64,000 nucleotides of DNA from Pseudomonas serbica (lineage in GTDB: Bacteria; Pseudomonadota; Gammaproteobacteria; Pseudomonadales; Pseudomonadaceae), in NCBI RefSeq assembly GCF_028823535.1, contig NZ_JAQIYM010000004.1, positions 372,001 to 436,000 on the forward strand, written 5' to 3'. The notes beneath the pieces were generated by a model. The model had not been told where the DNA came from. It worked only from the letters and a program-made list of their open reading frames with translations, and did not search any database. The position numbers and the translations under genes were made by a program. Positions 39,474 through 49,677 of this stretch are shown here, one piece after another. Within the stretch, counting starts at the first letter, position 1; the number at the start of each line of letters is the position of its first letter.

Positions 39474-40112
39474 ATGCCGAACAATCTTTCAGCACCCAGT
39501 GGCCCGGGCCGCCCCAAGGATCTGGCCAAGCGCCAGGCGGTCCTCGATGCAGCGAAAACGCTGTTTTTGACTAAGGGTTACGCCAACACCAGCATGGATG
39601 CAGTCGCTGCGCAGGCCGGGGTGTCGAAGCTGACGGTCTACAGTCACTTCAACGATAAGGAGACGCTGTTCTCCGCCGCCGTGGTGGCCAAATGCGAGGA
39701 GCAATTGCCGTCGCTGTTCTTCGAATTGCCGGAAGGCGTGGCCGTGGAAACGGTGCTGTTGAACATCGCCCGCGGCTTTCATCAGCTGATCAACAGCGAC
39801 GAGTCGGTGAACCTGCATCGCCTGATCATGGCGTTGGGCAGCCAGGACCCGAAACTCTCGCTGATCTTCTTCGAGGCTGGGCCCCAGCGCATGCTCCACG
39901 GCATGGAGCGGTTGCTGGCGCGAATCAACGAAAGTGGCGTGTTGAGTATCGATAAACCGCGCAACGCGGCGGAACACTTCTTCTGCCTGCTCAAGGGCGC
40001 GGCGAATTTTCGGTTGCTTTACGGCTGCGGCGAGCCGTTGACCGGCGATGCGGCCGAGAGCCATGTGCAGGAAGTGGTGGGGTTGTTCATGCGGGCTTAT
40101 CGGCCTGAGTGA
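39474..40112 (+). CDS. mexL: TetR-family repressor MexL
   Basis: Transcriptional repressor, 212 residues, the length I recall for P. aeruginosa MexL, which represses mexJK and itself. The N-terminal helix-turn-helix is in TSMDAVAAQAGVSKLTVYSHF (residues about 38-59). The C-terminal ligand domain is of the AefR-like type. It is divergent from mexJ. The Shine-Dalgarno is weak, which fits low expression of a repressor. Confidence 0.85.
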   Translation: MPNNLSAPSGPGRPKDLAKRQAVLDAAKTLFLTKGYANTSMDAVAAQAGVSKLTVYSHFNDKETLFSAAVVAKCEEQLPSLFFELPEGVAVETVLLNIARGFHQLINSDESVNLHRLIMALGSQDPKLSLIFFEAGPQRMLHGMERLLARINESGVLSIDKPRNAAEHFFCLLKGAANFRLLYGCGEPLTGDAAESHVQEVVGLFMRAYRPE

Positions 40113-40141
40113 GCCAAATAGATTCAGGCTGCCGGGTCTGG

Positions 40142-40225
40142 CCCCATCGCGAGCAGGCTCGCTCCCACATGGATCTATGCCACATCGTAGATTCCCTGTG
40201 GGAGCGAGCCTGCTCGCGATTGGGG
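40142..40225. repeat. REP pair, family 1, opposite arm order
   Basis: Here the arm CGAGCAGGCTCGCTCCCACA comes first and TGTGGGAGCGAGCCTGCTCG second, so the TGTGGG ends face inward. In the other family 1 pairs of this window they face outward. It lies between convergent mexL and rsmJ. Confidence 0.88.
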
Positions 40226-40235
40226 CGACTCGGTC

Positions 40236-41018
40236 TTACGGCTTGAGCGCCTTTTTCGGATAGATGTCATATCGACTGGACTTGCCATCCAGCGCATGAC
40301 TCGGCTTCGGCCCTTCGATGCATGGCGCCTTGCGCGGGCGCTTCACCACAACCCGGTGGGTGGCCAACGCCAATGCCGCTTCGAGCAAGGCCGGTGCATC
40401 GGGATCATCCCCTACCAGCGGCCGGAACAGGCGCATTTCCTTCTTCACCAAGGCGGTTTTCTCACGATGGGGGAACATCGGGTCGAGGTAGATCACCTGC
40501 GGCGGGTCGCCCTCCCAATGGCGCATCACCTCGATCGAATTGCCCTTGAGCAGGCGCATGCGCGCCACGATTGGCGCCACGTCGAAATCTTCCGCGCCCC
40601 GGGCCAGGCCATCTTCGAGCAAGGCACCGATCAATGGCTGACGCTCGATCAGGCTCATCTCGCAGCCCAGGCTGGCCAGCACGAACGCATCCTTGCCCAG
40701 CCCGGCGGTGGCATCCAGCACACGCGGGCGTACGCCCTGGGCGATGCCAACAGCCTTGGCGATCATCTGGCCGCTACCGCCACCGTACAACCGCCGATGC
40801 GCCGCACCTCCCTCGACGAAATCCACCCGAACCGGGCCTGGCGCATCCGGCCCCAACTGTTGCAGCTGCAACCCCTGGTCACCCACCTGCAACGCGAACT
40901 CGCCATCAGCCATTTGTAGCGGCAGGCCCAGGCGCTCGGCCCATTGCTCGGCCTGGGGCTCGAAGGCCGCGCCCAGCGCCTCGACATGGATGCGGCAGGC
41001 CGCAGGTTGATCAATCAT
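40236..41018 (-). CDS. rsmJ: 16S rRNA (guanine1516-N2)-methyltransferase
   Basis: SAM-dependent methyltransferase for m2G1516 of 16S rRNA (formerly YhiQ). The 260-residue protein has the family motifs [19 protein letters not shown] (SAM loop), EMSLIERQP and the catalytic-region [10 protein letters not shown] (DPMFP matches the NPPY-type motif). It is a single gene, convergent with mexL and divergent from the repeat protein gene. Confidence 0.93.
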   Translation of the reverse strand: MIDQPAACRIHVEALGAAFEPQAEQWAERLGLPLQMADGEFALQVGDQGLQLQQLGPDAPGPVRVDFVEGGAAHRRLYGGGSGQMIAKAVGIAQGVRPRVLDATAGLGKDAFVLASLGCEMSLIERQPLIGALLEDGLARGAEDFDVAPIVARMRLLKGNSIEVMRHWEGDPPQVIYLDPMFPHREKTALVKKEMRLFRPLVGDDPDAPALLEAALALATHRVVVKRPRKAPCIEGPKPSHALDGKSSRYDIYPKKALKP

Positions 41019-41111
41019 CGGAAAACACGCTCAAAAAATTAATGATCGGCAAAAACGGCCGATAACAAAACTAACGAGCATTTTGCCAGAGCTGAGCGTC
41101 GACCGAGAGAA

Positions 41112-41735
41112 ATGTCAGACATTCAACCCACAATCACAGGTTTTATCTCGCCCTACGGCGACTACAACCTGCGCAACACCCAGGCGCTGAGCGGCGTCAG
41201 TCACATCTGGCAGGATTTCTTTGCCCGTGCGCTGGCCGAACAGTCGGGTGAAGCAGTGCTGCCTGAATCGTTGAATTTTCCACCGGTCGATCTCGACAGC
41301 CCGGTTGAGCCCAGCGTTGGCAGCGACTTGCTGGCACACATCGTTTCCCAGCGCGAATGCGACGTGAGGGACAACGAAGTTCGTCCGCCAGAGCCGTTGT
41401 TCCTGCCGATTGCCGAGTTCGACATGGACCTGGCCGACAAGCCGTTCCCACCCTTCCCGCCTGAAGAAATCGACGCCCAGCAAAAGCAGCAGGACTTCGA
41501 GAGTGGCTGGGTCCGACCGATCGTACTCACCGCCGGCCAGCCCCTGCCAGCAGCGGGCCCGGCTCCACAACCGCGTGCGCTGCACCTGCCCATCGCCGAG
41601 TTCGAACTCGAGCTGCTGGACAAGCCGTTCCCGCCGTTCTCGCCTGAAGAATTGGTGGAACAACAGAAGCAGCTCGATTTCGACAGCCGCTGGGCGCGCC
41701 CGATCGTTCTGCAGAACCTGCGCCTCGCCGCCTGA
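41112..41735 (+). CDS. Hypothetical protein with two 45-residue repeats
   Basis: I do not recognise this 207-residue, acidic, Pro-rich protein. Residues 95-139 and 156-200 are near copies: both carry LPIAEF, DKPFPPF, PEE, QQKQ, DF and a final RPIVL, joined by a Pro/Ala linker. The N-terminal 90 residues are not repeated. There is no signal peptide or membrane helix. An AGAGA sequence lies about 6 bp before the ATG. The stop is 3 bp from the convergent extensin-like gene. Confidence 0.8.
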   Translation: MSDIQPTITGFISPYGDYNLRNTQALSGVSHIWQDFFARALAEQSGEAVLPESLNFPPVDLDSPVEPSVGSDLLAHIVSQRECDVRDNEVRPPEPLFLPIAEFDMDLADKPFPPFPPEEIDAQQKQQDFESGWVRPIVLTAGQPLPAAGPAPQPRALHLPIAEFELELLDKPFPPFSPEELVEQQKQLDFDSRWARPIVLQNLRLAA

Positions 41736-41738
41736 GCC

Positions 41739-42434
41739 TCAACGGCAGACCCACCACGGCCCGACATCCACATGAAAGTGATTGCGATGGGCGGCGTTGT
41801 AATCCGGGCTCAACACCACACTGAACAGGCCGCAGGCGCCATCGCGAACCTGCCTTAGAAACTGCGCGTCCTGATTATCCTTCGGCCAATCCTTTAGCAC
41901 GCTGATGGTCCGACCGTCAGCCAGGCGAAAACCGGCGATATCCAGCGCATTGGCCGACGCATGCTGGCTACGCCTGCCATTCTCGCGACTGTAGACATTG
42001 CGACAGGCAAAGCTGCCAAGATGTTCGACCCGGGTGACCGCTTGCCCATAGACCGCCTGCGCCGCCGGTTGCAAAGCGTGATGCTCGAACAGGGCAAACG
42101 ACACCGCCAGTCGGCAACTGGCGAGGAAACTGCTGCTCAGGGCGACTCCGCTGCCCTGGACTCGCAGGGTATTGGTCAGCGGACATTGGGCGTCCGGGCT
42201 GTCGGCCTGACGGGTCACACGCAATCCAGAGCTGCTCAGCGCCTGGTCGCACAGCTGCGGATCAGCGCGCAGCCGCATCAGTTTGTAGCGGGTCAACAGG
42301 TTCGGCGCGGCCTTTACGTCCAGCGGTGCCCAGGGATTCCACTGCGGCGGCAGCGAAATCCAGCCGCGCCAGACGCCCGCACCTGCCGCTGCGATGATCA
42401 CCAGTACCAGCAGCAGATACCCCCGAAGCCGCAT
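41739..42434 (-). CDS. Extensin-like C-terminal domain protein
   Basis: A 231-residue protein anchored by one N-terminal helix (YLLLVLVIIAAAGAGVW) with a periplasmic domain of the extensin-like family, which shares the LAS/DD-peptidase metal fold. The metal-ligand pattern is visible: HASANALDIAGF (His and Asp) and HRNHFHVDVGP (HxH). Cysteines at about 60, 85 and 107 may form disulfides. It probably acts on peptidoglycan, but the substrate is not known. It starts 2 bp after the PEP-mutase-like gene's stop. Confidence 0.85.
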   Translation of the reverse strand: MRLRGYLLLVLVIIAAAGAGVWRGWISLPPQWNPWAPLDVKAAPNLLTRYKLMRLRADPQLCDQALSSSGLRVTRQADSPDAQCPLTNTLRVQGSGVALSSSFLASCRLAVSFALFEHHALQPAAQAVYGQAVTRVEHLGSFACRNVYSRENGRRSQHASANALDIAGFRLADGRTISVLKDWPKDNQDAQFLRQVRDGACGLFSVVLSPDYNAAHRNHFHVDVGPWWVCR

Positions 42435-42436
42435 CG

Positions 42437-43258
42437 TCAGCCTTTGAAAAACTGATTGGCCTGGGCGTACGGCATGGAACGTGACGTGAAGCCGAACGTG
42501 CCCGCTGTCCTGATCTCCCCGGCGGCGCGATAGAACTCGCCCATCGCCGCCAAGGCCAACGCCGAGCCGACGCTGATGCGCTTGACGCCCATTTCGCTCA
42601 GTTGCTCGACCGTCAGCTTCAAGCCGCCGGACATCAATACGTTGACCGGCTTGGGCGCCACGGCGCGGACCACCGCCAGGACTTCTTCCGCGTTGCGCAA
42701 TCCCGGCGCATACAACACGTCCGCGCCGGCTTCGGCGAACGCCTGCAAGCGGCGAATCGTGTCAGCCAGATCCGGATTGCCATGCAGGAAATTCTCGGCC
42801 CGGGCGGTCAACGTAAACGCGAAAGGCAAGCTGCGGGCGGTCGCGACGGCGGCCTCGATGCGCGCGACGGCATGCTCGAAACAATAAATCGGCCCCTGCG
42901 CACGGCCGGTGAAGTCTTCGATCGAACCGCCGACGGCACCGGCGCCCGCAGCCGCCAGAATGCTCTGCGCGCACTCGGCGGGATCATCGGCAAAGCCGTT
43001 TTCCAGATCGACCGCGACCGGCAGGTCGGTGGCGGCGACGATCGCCCGGACGTTGGCCACGGTGTCGTCCAGGGTCAGGCCGCCATCGGGGCGTCCCTGG
43101 GAAAAAGCGTAACCGGCGCTGGTGGTCGCCAGCGCCTCGAAACCCAGGCTGGCGAGTATTTTCGCCGAACCTGCATCCCACGGATTGGGAATCACAAAAG
43201 CCCCCTGGCGTTCGTGCAGGGCTCTGAACGCTTGGGCTCGAAGGGTTTGCGCATCCAT
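42437..43258 (-). CDS. Isocitrate lyase/PEP mutase superfamily protein
   Basis: A 273-residue TIM-barrel protein of the PEP mutase/isocitrate lyase superfamily, cytoplasmic. It has FVIPNPWDAGSAKIL, the metal-binding VDLENGFADDP region and GGSIEDF. The catalytic KKCGH loop of isocitrate and methylisocitrate lyases is absent, so it is not one of those. It resembles the poorly characterised oxaloacetate decarboxylase/PEP phosphonomutase-like group. No phosphonate genes are nearby. Its reaction is unknown. Confidence 0.85.
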   Translation of the reverse strand: MDAQTLRAQAFRALHERQGAFVIPNPWDAGSAKILASLGFEALATTSAGYAFSQGRPDGGLTLDDTVANVRAIVAATDLPVAVDLENGFADDPAECAQSILAAAGAGAVGGSIEDFTGRAQGPIYCFEHAVARIEAAVATARSLPFAFTLTARAENFLHGNPDLADTIRRLQAFAEAGADVLYAPGLRNAEEVLAVVRAVAPKPVNVLMSGGLKLTVEQLSEMGVKRISVGSALALAAMGEFYRAAGEIRTAGTFGFTSRSMPYAQANQFFKG

Positions 43259-43290
43259 TGGCAGGCTCCTGTAGGGAAACGAGTCCGCTG

Positions 43291-44148
43291 TCAGAGCAAG
43301 CCAAGTTGCTCGGCCGCGGGCTCTCTGTATAGCTCAGGCAGCGCCGGCAAGCCAGGTAGTCGCATCATCAGGCGCGCATGAAAACGTTGCGCCAGTTTCG
43401 CCGCGAGCAGATTGTCGGCGGTGTGCAGGAAGATATAGGGCGTACGGCCCTCTTCGATCCACAGGGCAATTTTCTCCACCCACGGCAGCAGGAACGGATC
43501 GTTGGCCTCAAGCTGCGGATGACCGATGAAGCGCACCTGTGGAAACCGCGTGAATGCTGCCGGACGCGGGGGCACACGGGGTTTCTTCGATTGGGCGTGC
43601 AGTACCGAAGGCTCGGTCGAGGTGCAGCTGAACAACGCACGGGGATCGAGACAAATGCGCTCGACACCGCGATCGAGCAACAGGCGATTGAGCTCGCGCT
43701 CGCTATCACCCTTGGCGAAAAAGTCGTCATGCCTCACTTCTACGGCCAGCGGTCGTTGCAGGCCATCGATAAAGCCGGCCAGTTCGGGCAAGCGTTGTGG
43801 CGTGAAGCTTTTCGACAACTGCAACCACAGTGGCGAAACCCGCTCACCGAGGGGGCTGAGCAGTTGGGTGAAGGTCTCGGCGGCGGTCAGTTGTTCGCGC
43901 AAGTCACCGCCGTGGCTGATGTCACCGGGAAATTTGGCGGTGAAGCGAAAATGCTCGGGCATGGTTTCTGCCCAGCGCTGCACCGTGCTCGCAGCCGGGC
44001 TCGCATAGAAGGTTGTATTGCCTTCGACGGCGTTGAATACCTGGGAATACAGATCGAGAAATTCCGCGGGCCTGGCATCTGCTGGATACAAATAATCGCG
44101 CCAGGCGCTTTCACTCCAGGACGGGCAACCGAGGTAGTAAGGCAGCAT
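43291..44148 (-). CDS. DUF72 family protein
   Basis: The 285-residue TIM-barrel-like protein of the DUF72/YecE family has unknown function. Family features are the YYLGCPSWSESAWRDYLYP start, the EGNTTFYASP segment and the FTAKFPGDISH and WLQLSKSFTP blocks. I chose the ATG at 44148 because it overlaps the upstream stop as ATGA and begins at the first conserved strand. An in-frame ATG 13 codons upstream would lie inside the neighbour. Confidence 0.88.
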   Translation of the reverse strand: MLPYYLGCPSWSESAWRDYLYPADARPAEFLDLYSQVFNAVEGNTTFYASPAASTVQRWAETMPEHFRFTAKFPGDISHGGDLREQLTAAETFTQLLSPLGERVSPLWLQLSKSFTPQRLPELAGFIDGLQRPLAVEVRHDDFFAKGDSERELNRLLLDRGVERICLDPRALFSCTSTEPSVLHAQSKKPRVPPRPAAFTRFPQVRFIGHPQLEANDPFLLPWVEKIALWIEEGRTPYIFLHTADNLLAAKLAQRFHARLMMRLPGLPALPELYREPAAEQLGLL

Positions 44149-44453
44149 CAGATGTACAGATCGAGGCCCAGCACTTGCGCATCCCAATCGACGAAACTGG
44201 CAGTACTCAGATAGCTGGAGAGTGCCATTGCCACGCTTCTGCTCATCGCGCGGTGATAAAGCATGTCCTGCTGACGGGCGGGAAGATTGCTCAGCTTTTG
44301 CGCAGCGGCTTTGGCGGCACGGGCAGCCAGTTGCTCTTCAGAGGCGAACTCCAGCTCGCCTTCGATATCGACGGACTCGTCATGCACGACCTGATCTTTG
44401 CGAGGCTTGCGCTTGATGGGGTAGGACTGAGAGGAAACGCCGTCTATACGCAT
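44148..44453 (-). CDS. Hypothetical protein, 101 aa
   Basis: I do not recognise the family. The protein is soluble and mostly helical. The N-terminus is basic and Ser/Lys-rich (MRIDGVSSQSYPIKRKPRK), followed by an acidic, Ala-rich helix (EEQLAARAAKAAAQKL) and a hydrophobic C-terminal stretch (AMALSSYLSTASFVDW). It is coupled to the DUF72 gene by a 4-bp ATGA overlap, so the two products may act together. The gap to tsaB is 206 bp. Confidence 0.75.
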   Translation of the reverse strand: MRIDGVSSQSYPIKRKPRKDQVVHDESVDIEGELEFASEEQLAARAAKAAAQKLSNLPARQQDMLYHRAMSRSVAMALSSYLSTASFVDWDAQVLGLDLYI

Positions 44454-44593
44454 AGGTGCATGCTCGGTATCAGTAATGGCAGTCTAGTGGCACCTAAGCC
44501 ACATCGCAAACCGCCCAGTGATAACTAGAACACATAAAAGGCAAAAGGTTTAAAACCCGGGGTTAGAAAACGACGATTGGTTTCGTCAGGGAG

Positions 44594-44640
44594 ATCGCCT
44601 TCGTCGGATCGCCGCCCGGAGCGGGCGGGCTCGCGAACGG
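44594..44640. repeat. Degenerate REP copy, tsaB downstream region
   Basis: 44594-44622 matches 23517-23545 with one mismatch over 29 bp and continues into a GC-rich inverted stretch ending near CTCGCGAA. The rest of the 44454-44659 gap shows nothing I can assign. Confidence 0.65.
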
Positions 44641-44659
44641 GACGACACGGTTTCAAGGA

Positions 44660-45334
44660 TTAACGCGCCTTAGGCGTCGCTACCTTGTCCCGCAGATAAA
44701 CCGGCTGCGCCTCATCCGCCACGATCGCCTCGCCCCGCGCCCAGGCAAACCGCGCCAGGGTCAGCAAATCTTCGGCGTGGGGTAGCATGCCCGCATCCTG
44801 GCCGCTCAGGTCGACGGCGATGCGCTCGGCATAACCCCAGCCGGTGCCTGCACCGAACCATTGGCCACTGGCATCGGCCGGCAACGCGGCCGACTCCGGA
44901 GGCAATACCGCTTCGGCGCCGACCAGGCGCATCTCCCCCGCGGTTTCGCGGTAGCAGCCCCAATACACCTCGTCCATCCGCGCATCGATGGCCGCCGCGA
45001 CCTGGCTGACGCCATGTTCGCGATAGGCGCGTTGGGCCAACACCGCCAGGTTCGACACCGGCAATACCGGACGATCGAGTGCAAACGCCAGGCCTTGCAC
45101 CACGCCGATGGCAATGCGCACGCCAGTGAACGCGCCCGGCCCCCGACCGAAGGCGATGGCGTCGACCGCTTGCAGGGTGGTGCCGGCATCGGCGAGCAAC
45201 TGCTGGATCATCGGCAGCAGCTTCTGTGCATGCAGGCGCGGAATCACCTCGTAATGGCTCGTCACTTTGCCGTCATGCAGCAAGGCAACGGAGCAAGCTT
45301 CAGTCGCGGTGTCCAGGGCCAGCAAGGTGCTCAT
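44660..45334 (-). CDS. tsaB: tRNA threonylcarbamoyladenosine biosynthesis protein TsaB
   Basis: Partner of TsaD and TsaE in t6A37 formation (formerly YeaZ). The 224-residue protein has the ASKHA-type start LLALDTATEACSVAL, the HAQKLLPMIQQLL helix and the FGRGPGAFTGVRI segment. I chose the ATG at 45334; the frame is open to 45394 but the extra residues cross the adk terminator. Downstream of adk, as in P. aeruginosa. Confidence 0.95.
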   Translation of the reverse strand: MSTLLALDTATEACSVALLHDGKVTSHYEVIPRLHAQKLLPMIQQLLADAGTTLQAVDAIAFGRGPGAFTGVRIAIGVVQGLAFALDRPVLPVSNLAVLAQRAYREHGVSQVAAAIDARMDEVYWGCYRETAGEMRLVGAEAVLPPESAALPADASGQWFGAGTGWGYAERIAVDLSGQDAGMLPHAEDLLTLARFAWARGEAIVADEAQPVYLRDKVATPKAR

Positions 45335-45381
45335 CGATGTATCCACAAGAGAGGTCAGAAAAAGTGCGCCAGTATAAACAA

Positions 45382-45405
45382 CTACGGCCCGCAAGCGGGC
45401 CGTAG
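45382..45405 (-). terminator. Probable intrinsic terminator after adk
   Basis: A 10-bp perfect stem (CTACGGCCCG/CGGGCCGTAG) lies 17 bp after the adk stop, followed by the broken T tract TTGTTTAT. Confidence 0.65.
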
Positions 45406-45421
45406 AAGATGAAGCGTTTTT

Positions 45422-46102
<681 letters not shown>

Positions 46103-46358
46103 TCAGATTCGCCTCGTGGGGCCAATCTCAAAAATAGGGTCGTGACCGCCCAAACGGCCAAAGGCTGCTCAAGATACACAGCAGGCTGCGCCCACACAAG
46201 CCGCCAAAAGTCGGAGAAACCGCTGTCTGTCATGACCCCGCAACCCGGTTCCCCAAGTCGCAACCCCATCATTAACTGTCGCCTGGCAGCACTTTTGCAC
46301 CCGCCATCGAGCCGCATCCGACGCCCGCGCCGGATGCTCCAACCCCTGGCAAAAAACC

Positions 46359-48989
46359 TTAGCCGGTATTGCGCAAACCGGCGGCAATCCCCGCCACAGA
46401 CACCAGTAACGCCTGTTCTACCGGGCTGTCCTGTGCCACATCCGGTTGCCGCGATCGTGCCAGCAACTCGGCCTGCAATAGATGAAGCGGGTCGAGGTAA
46501 GTGTTGCGCAAACGGATGAATTCAAGGGTGGCTGGGCTATGTGCCATCAGCTGTGACTGGCCGGTCAGCCCGAGAACGATGGCGCACGCCTGCGACAATA
46601 GGTCGCGTAAGTGCGCACCCAATGGCAGCAAGTCCGGTTCGACCAATCGCTCGTCGTAGGACCGGGCTATATCCGCGTCGGCCTTGGCCAGGACCATCTC
46701 CAGCATGTCGATGCGAGTGCGGAAGAACGGCCATTGCTCGCGCATCTGCGCAAGCAGTTCGCCTTCACCGCGCTCCAGCGCCTTGCTCAGTGCCGCTTCC
46801 CAGCCCAGCCAGGCCGGCAGCATCAGCCGGGTCTGGGTCCAGCCGAAGATCCACGGGATGGCCCGCAGGCTTTCGATCCCGCCGGCACGTCGCTTGGCCG
46901 GACGACTGCCCAACGGCAGGCGCCCCAGTTCCTGTTCCGGGGTGGATTGGCGGAAATACTCCACGAACTGCGGATTTTCCCGCACCACGGCGCGGTAGGC
47001 GCTGACGCCGTCGGCGGCCAGTTCGTCCATCAAGTGGCGCCACTCAGGCGTTGGCGGTGGCGGCGGCAGCAGGGTCGCTTCGAGTACCGCGGCCAGGTAC
47101 AGATTGAGGTTTTGCTCGGCGATGTCCGGCAGGCCAAACTTGAAACGAATCATTTCTCCCTGCTCGGTGGTGCGGAAGCGTCCGGCGACCGAACCCGGCG
47201 GCTGCGACAGGATCGCCGCGTGGGCCGGGCCGCCGCCACGCCCCACGGTGCCACCGCGACCATGGAACAACAGCAGTTCCACTTGTTGTTCGCGGCAGAT
47301 ATCCACCAGCCGCTCCTGCGCCCGGTACTGCGCCCAGGCCGCCGCCGTGGTCCCTGCGTCCTTGGCCGAGTCGGAATAACCGATCATCACCTCCTGCGGT
47401 CCTTGCAGGCGCGAGCGATAGCCCGGCAGCAACAACAACTTCTCGATCACCGGGCCCGCGTTGTCGAGGTCGGCGAGGGTTTCGAACAGCGGCACCACGC
47501 GCATCGGCCGCAACACGCCGGACTCTTTGAGCAACAGCTGCACCGCGAGCACATCGGAAGCGGCACCGGCCATGGAGATCACGTACGAGCCCAGCGACGC
47601 CCCTGGCGCGGCGGCGATTTCCCGGCATGTCGCCAGCACTTCGGCGGTGTCGGCCGAGGGCGTGTAGTGGGCCGGCAGCAAGGGCCGACGGTTACTCTGT
47701 TCGCGCGTCAGGAAGCTGATGCGCTCTTCTTCGCTCCAGTCTTCATAGCGACCCAAGCCAAGATAATCGGTGATTTCGGTCATCGCCGCGGTATGGCGCG
47801 ACGAGTCCTGGCGCACATCGAGGCGCACCAGGAACAGGCCGAACGTCACGGCCCGGCGCAGGCAATCGAGCAACGGACCGTCGGCGATCACGCCCATGCC
47901 GCACTCATGCAGCGAGTGATAGCACAGCTCCAGCGGGTCGAGCAGGTCGCGATTGTTCTGCAGCACATCGGCGGGTGCCGGCGTCGGCGTCGACAACGCG
48001 GTGTGCGCCCAGTTTCTGGTCGCGCGCAGGCGTTCGCGCAGCTGTTTGAGCACCGCGCGGTAGGGTTCGGCGCTGTCGCCTGCCTTGGCCTTCAATTCTT
48101 CACTGGCCTGCTGCATCGACAACTCGGCCGCCAGGTGATCGACATCGCGCAGGTACAAGTCAGCCGCCATCCAGCGCGCCAGCAACAGCACTTCACGGGT
48201 CACCGCCGCCGTCACGTTCGGGTTGCCGTCGCGGTCGCCGCCCATCCACGAGGCAAAGCGAATCGGTGCGGCTTCCAGAGGCAAGCGCAGGCCGGTGGCG
48301 GCGTGCAGGGCCTGGTCGGCCTTACGCAGGTAATTGGGGATCGCTTGCCACAGCGAGTGTTCGATCACCGCGAAGCCCCATTTGGCTTCGTCGACGGGCG
48401 TCGGCCGCGTGCGGCGGATTTCTTCGGTGTGCCAGGCTTCGGCGATCAGGCGCTGTAACCTCGACTTGATCTGCTCACGCTCGGCGCTGGTCAGGTCGCG
48501 ATGGTCCAGGGCTGCCAGTTGCGCGGCGATGGCGTCGTATTTCTGAATCAACGTACGGCGCGCGACTTCGGTCGGGTGTGCGGTCAGCACCAGCTCGATT
48601 TCAAGTCGACCCAGTTGCCGGGCCAGGGACTCGGCGCCATGACCTTCGGCGCGCAGGCGGGCGAGCAGCTCCGGCAATACCCGCGCCTCGAATGGTGCCG
48701 GCTGGGACTCTTCGCGACGGTGGATCAGCTGGTACTGCTCGGCGATGTTGGCCAGGTTGAGAAACTGGTTGAAGGCCCGCGCCACCGGGAGCAATTCGTC
48801 TTCCGTCAACTGGTTGAGGCTGGCGCTCAGTTCGGCATCCATGGAGCCGCGACGGTCAGCCTTGGCGCCCTTGCGGATCTGTTCGATCTTGTCGAGAAAG
48901 CCGTCCCCGTACTGTTCACGAATGGTGTTGCCCAACAACTCACCCAGCAGGTGAACGTCTTCGCGCAAGCGTGCATCAATATCGGTCAT
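46359..48989 (-). CDS. ppc: Phosphoenolpyruvate carboxylase
   Basis: Anaplerotic enzyme that makes oxaloacetate from PEP and bicarbonate. The 876-residue protein has the catalytic His in [14 protein letters not shown], the [16 protein letters not shown] lysine/arginine region, the [14 protein letters not shown] loop and the conserved C-terminal RNTG. The length is normal. I chose the second of two tandem ATGs (48989); 48992 is equally possible. It is divergent from the 114-aa gene. Confidence 0.97.
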   Translation of the reverse strand: MTDIDARLREDVHLLGELLGNTIREQYGDGFLDKIEQIRKGAKADRRGSMDAELSASLNQLTEDELLPVARAFNQFLNLANIAEQYQLIHRREESQPAPFEARVLPELLARLRAEGHGAESLARQLGRLEIELVLTAHPTEVARRTLIQKYDAIAAQLAALDHRDLTSAEREQIKSRLQRLIAEAWHTEEIRRTRPTPVDEAKWGFAVIEHSLWQAIPNYLRKADQALHAATGLRLPLEAAPIRFASWMGGDRDGNPNVTAAVTREVLLLARWMAADLYLRDVDHLAAELSMQQASEELKAKAGDSAEPYRAVLKQLRERLRATRNWAHTALSTPTPAPADVLQNNRDLLDPLELCYHSLHECGMGVIADGPLLDCLRRAVTFGLFLVRLDVRQDSSRHTAAMTEITDYLGLGRYEDWSEEERISFLTREQSNRRPLLPAHYTPSADTAEVLATCREIAAAPGASLGSYVISMAGAASDVLAVQLLLKESGVLRPMRVVPLFETLADLDNAGPVIEKLLLLPGYRSRLQGPQEVMIGYSDSAKDAGTTAAAWAQYRAQERLVDICREQQVELLLFHGRGGTVGRGGGPAHAAILSQPPGSVAGRFRTTEQGEMIRFKFGLPDIAEQNLNLYLAAVLEATLLPPPPPTPEWRHLMDELAADGVSAYRAVVRENPQFVEYFRQSTPEQELGRLPLGSRPAKRRAGGIESLRAIPWIFGWTQTRLMLPAWLGWEAALSKALERGEGELLAQMREQWPFFRTRIDMLEMVLAKADADIARSYDERLVEPDLLPLGAHLRDLLSQACAIVLGLTGQSQLMAHSPATLEFIRLRNTYLDPLHLLQAELLARSRQPDVAQDSPVEQALLVSVAGIAAGLRNTG

Positions 48990-49189
48990 CAACAGTTCTC
49001 CAGCGAAAAATCCGGTCGACCAGGAACCTTAAGAGTGCCGCTCCAGACCGGTTCTTACAAGCAAGACGACGAAGGGCCTGTAAACCTTTGGCGTTGAAGC
49101 TAGTCTCAACAGTACGCCGTACAACGGCTGTCGCCGGCGCCTGCCGGACATTCCCCGCCTGCAATGAGCAGGAGCGCAATGAGGTCATT

Positions 49190-49534
49190 ATGAAAATCCG
49201 CGAGCTTGCCAACCACTGGGAAGAAAACGCCAAAGGTCGCCTGACCGACACAGGCTATTCGATTCATCTGGACGTGGAGGCTGCCGCACGGCTTGCGGCG
49301 ATCATCGAGATGTACCCCAAGCGGCATCCCGAAGAACTGTTGGGCGAACTGATCGGGGCTGCCCTGGAAGAACTGGAAAAAAGCTTTCCCTATGTGAAAG
49401 GTACGACCGTGGTAGCCACTGACGAAGAAGGCGACCCGCTGTACGAAGACATCGGCCCGACCCCACGTTTTCTCGCCTTGTCCCGTCGTCATCTGCACGA
49501 TTTGTCGGCCGGGGGCGACAAACAGAAACACTGA
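49190..49534 (+). CDS. Conserved hypothetical protein, 114 aa
   Basis: I do not recognise a named family. It is a soluble acidic protein: MKIRELANHWEENAKGRL start, a helical segment (AAARLAAIIEMYPKR), EELLGELIGAALEELEKS and a C-terminal PLYEDIGPTPRFL stretch. I chose the ATG at 49190 with GAGG upstream; the upstream open frame overlaps ppc. The gene beside ppc is kept in P. aeruginosa, from memory. Confidence 0.8.
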   Translation: MKIRELANHWEENAKGRLTDTGYSIHLDVEAAARLAAIIEMYPKRHPEELLGELIGAALEELEKSFPYVKGTTVVATDEEGDPLYEDIGPTPRFLALSRRHLHDLSAGGDKQKH

Positions 49535-49568
49535 TTTTTTCCCCTATCTTCCCTTCTGAAAAACGCTG

Positions 49569-49594
49569 TTCGCGCCCCCTTCGAGGGGCGTGAA
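49569..49594. other. GC-rich hairpin after the 114-aa gene
   Basis: TTCGCGCCCC and GGGGCGTGAA pair around a 6-nt loop with one G-T mismatch. No T tract follows, so it may only stabilise a transcript end. It is followed by CATGCATG. A small stem with T7 (ACTTCGTCGAAG, 49639-49657) lies further down. Confidence 0.45.
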
Positions 49595-49677
49595 CATGCA
49601 TGCTTATCGCCACAATCCTCGGTATAGAGCCCCGCCCACTTCGTCGAAGTTTTTTTCGGTAGCAGGCTAATTTCTCT

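Noticed and set aside
41112..41735. TonB-like energy transducer because of Pro-rich sequence
   Set aside because: No N-terminal membrane helix and no TonB C-terminal domain can be seen.
44148..44453. 101-aa gene as spurious
   Set aside because: It is kept as a gene because the DUF72 start overlaps its stop as ATGA and its own frame is intact.
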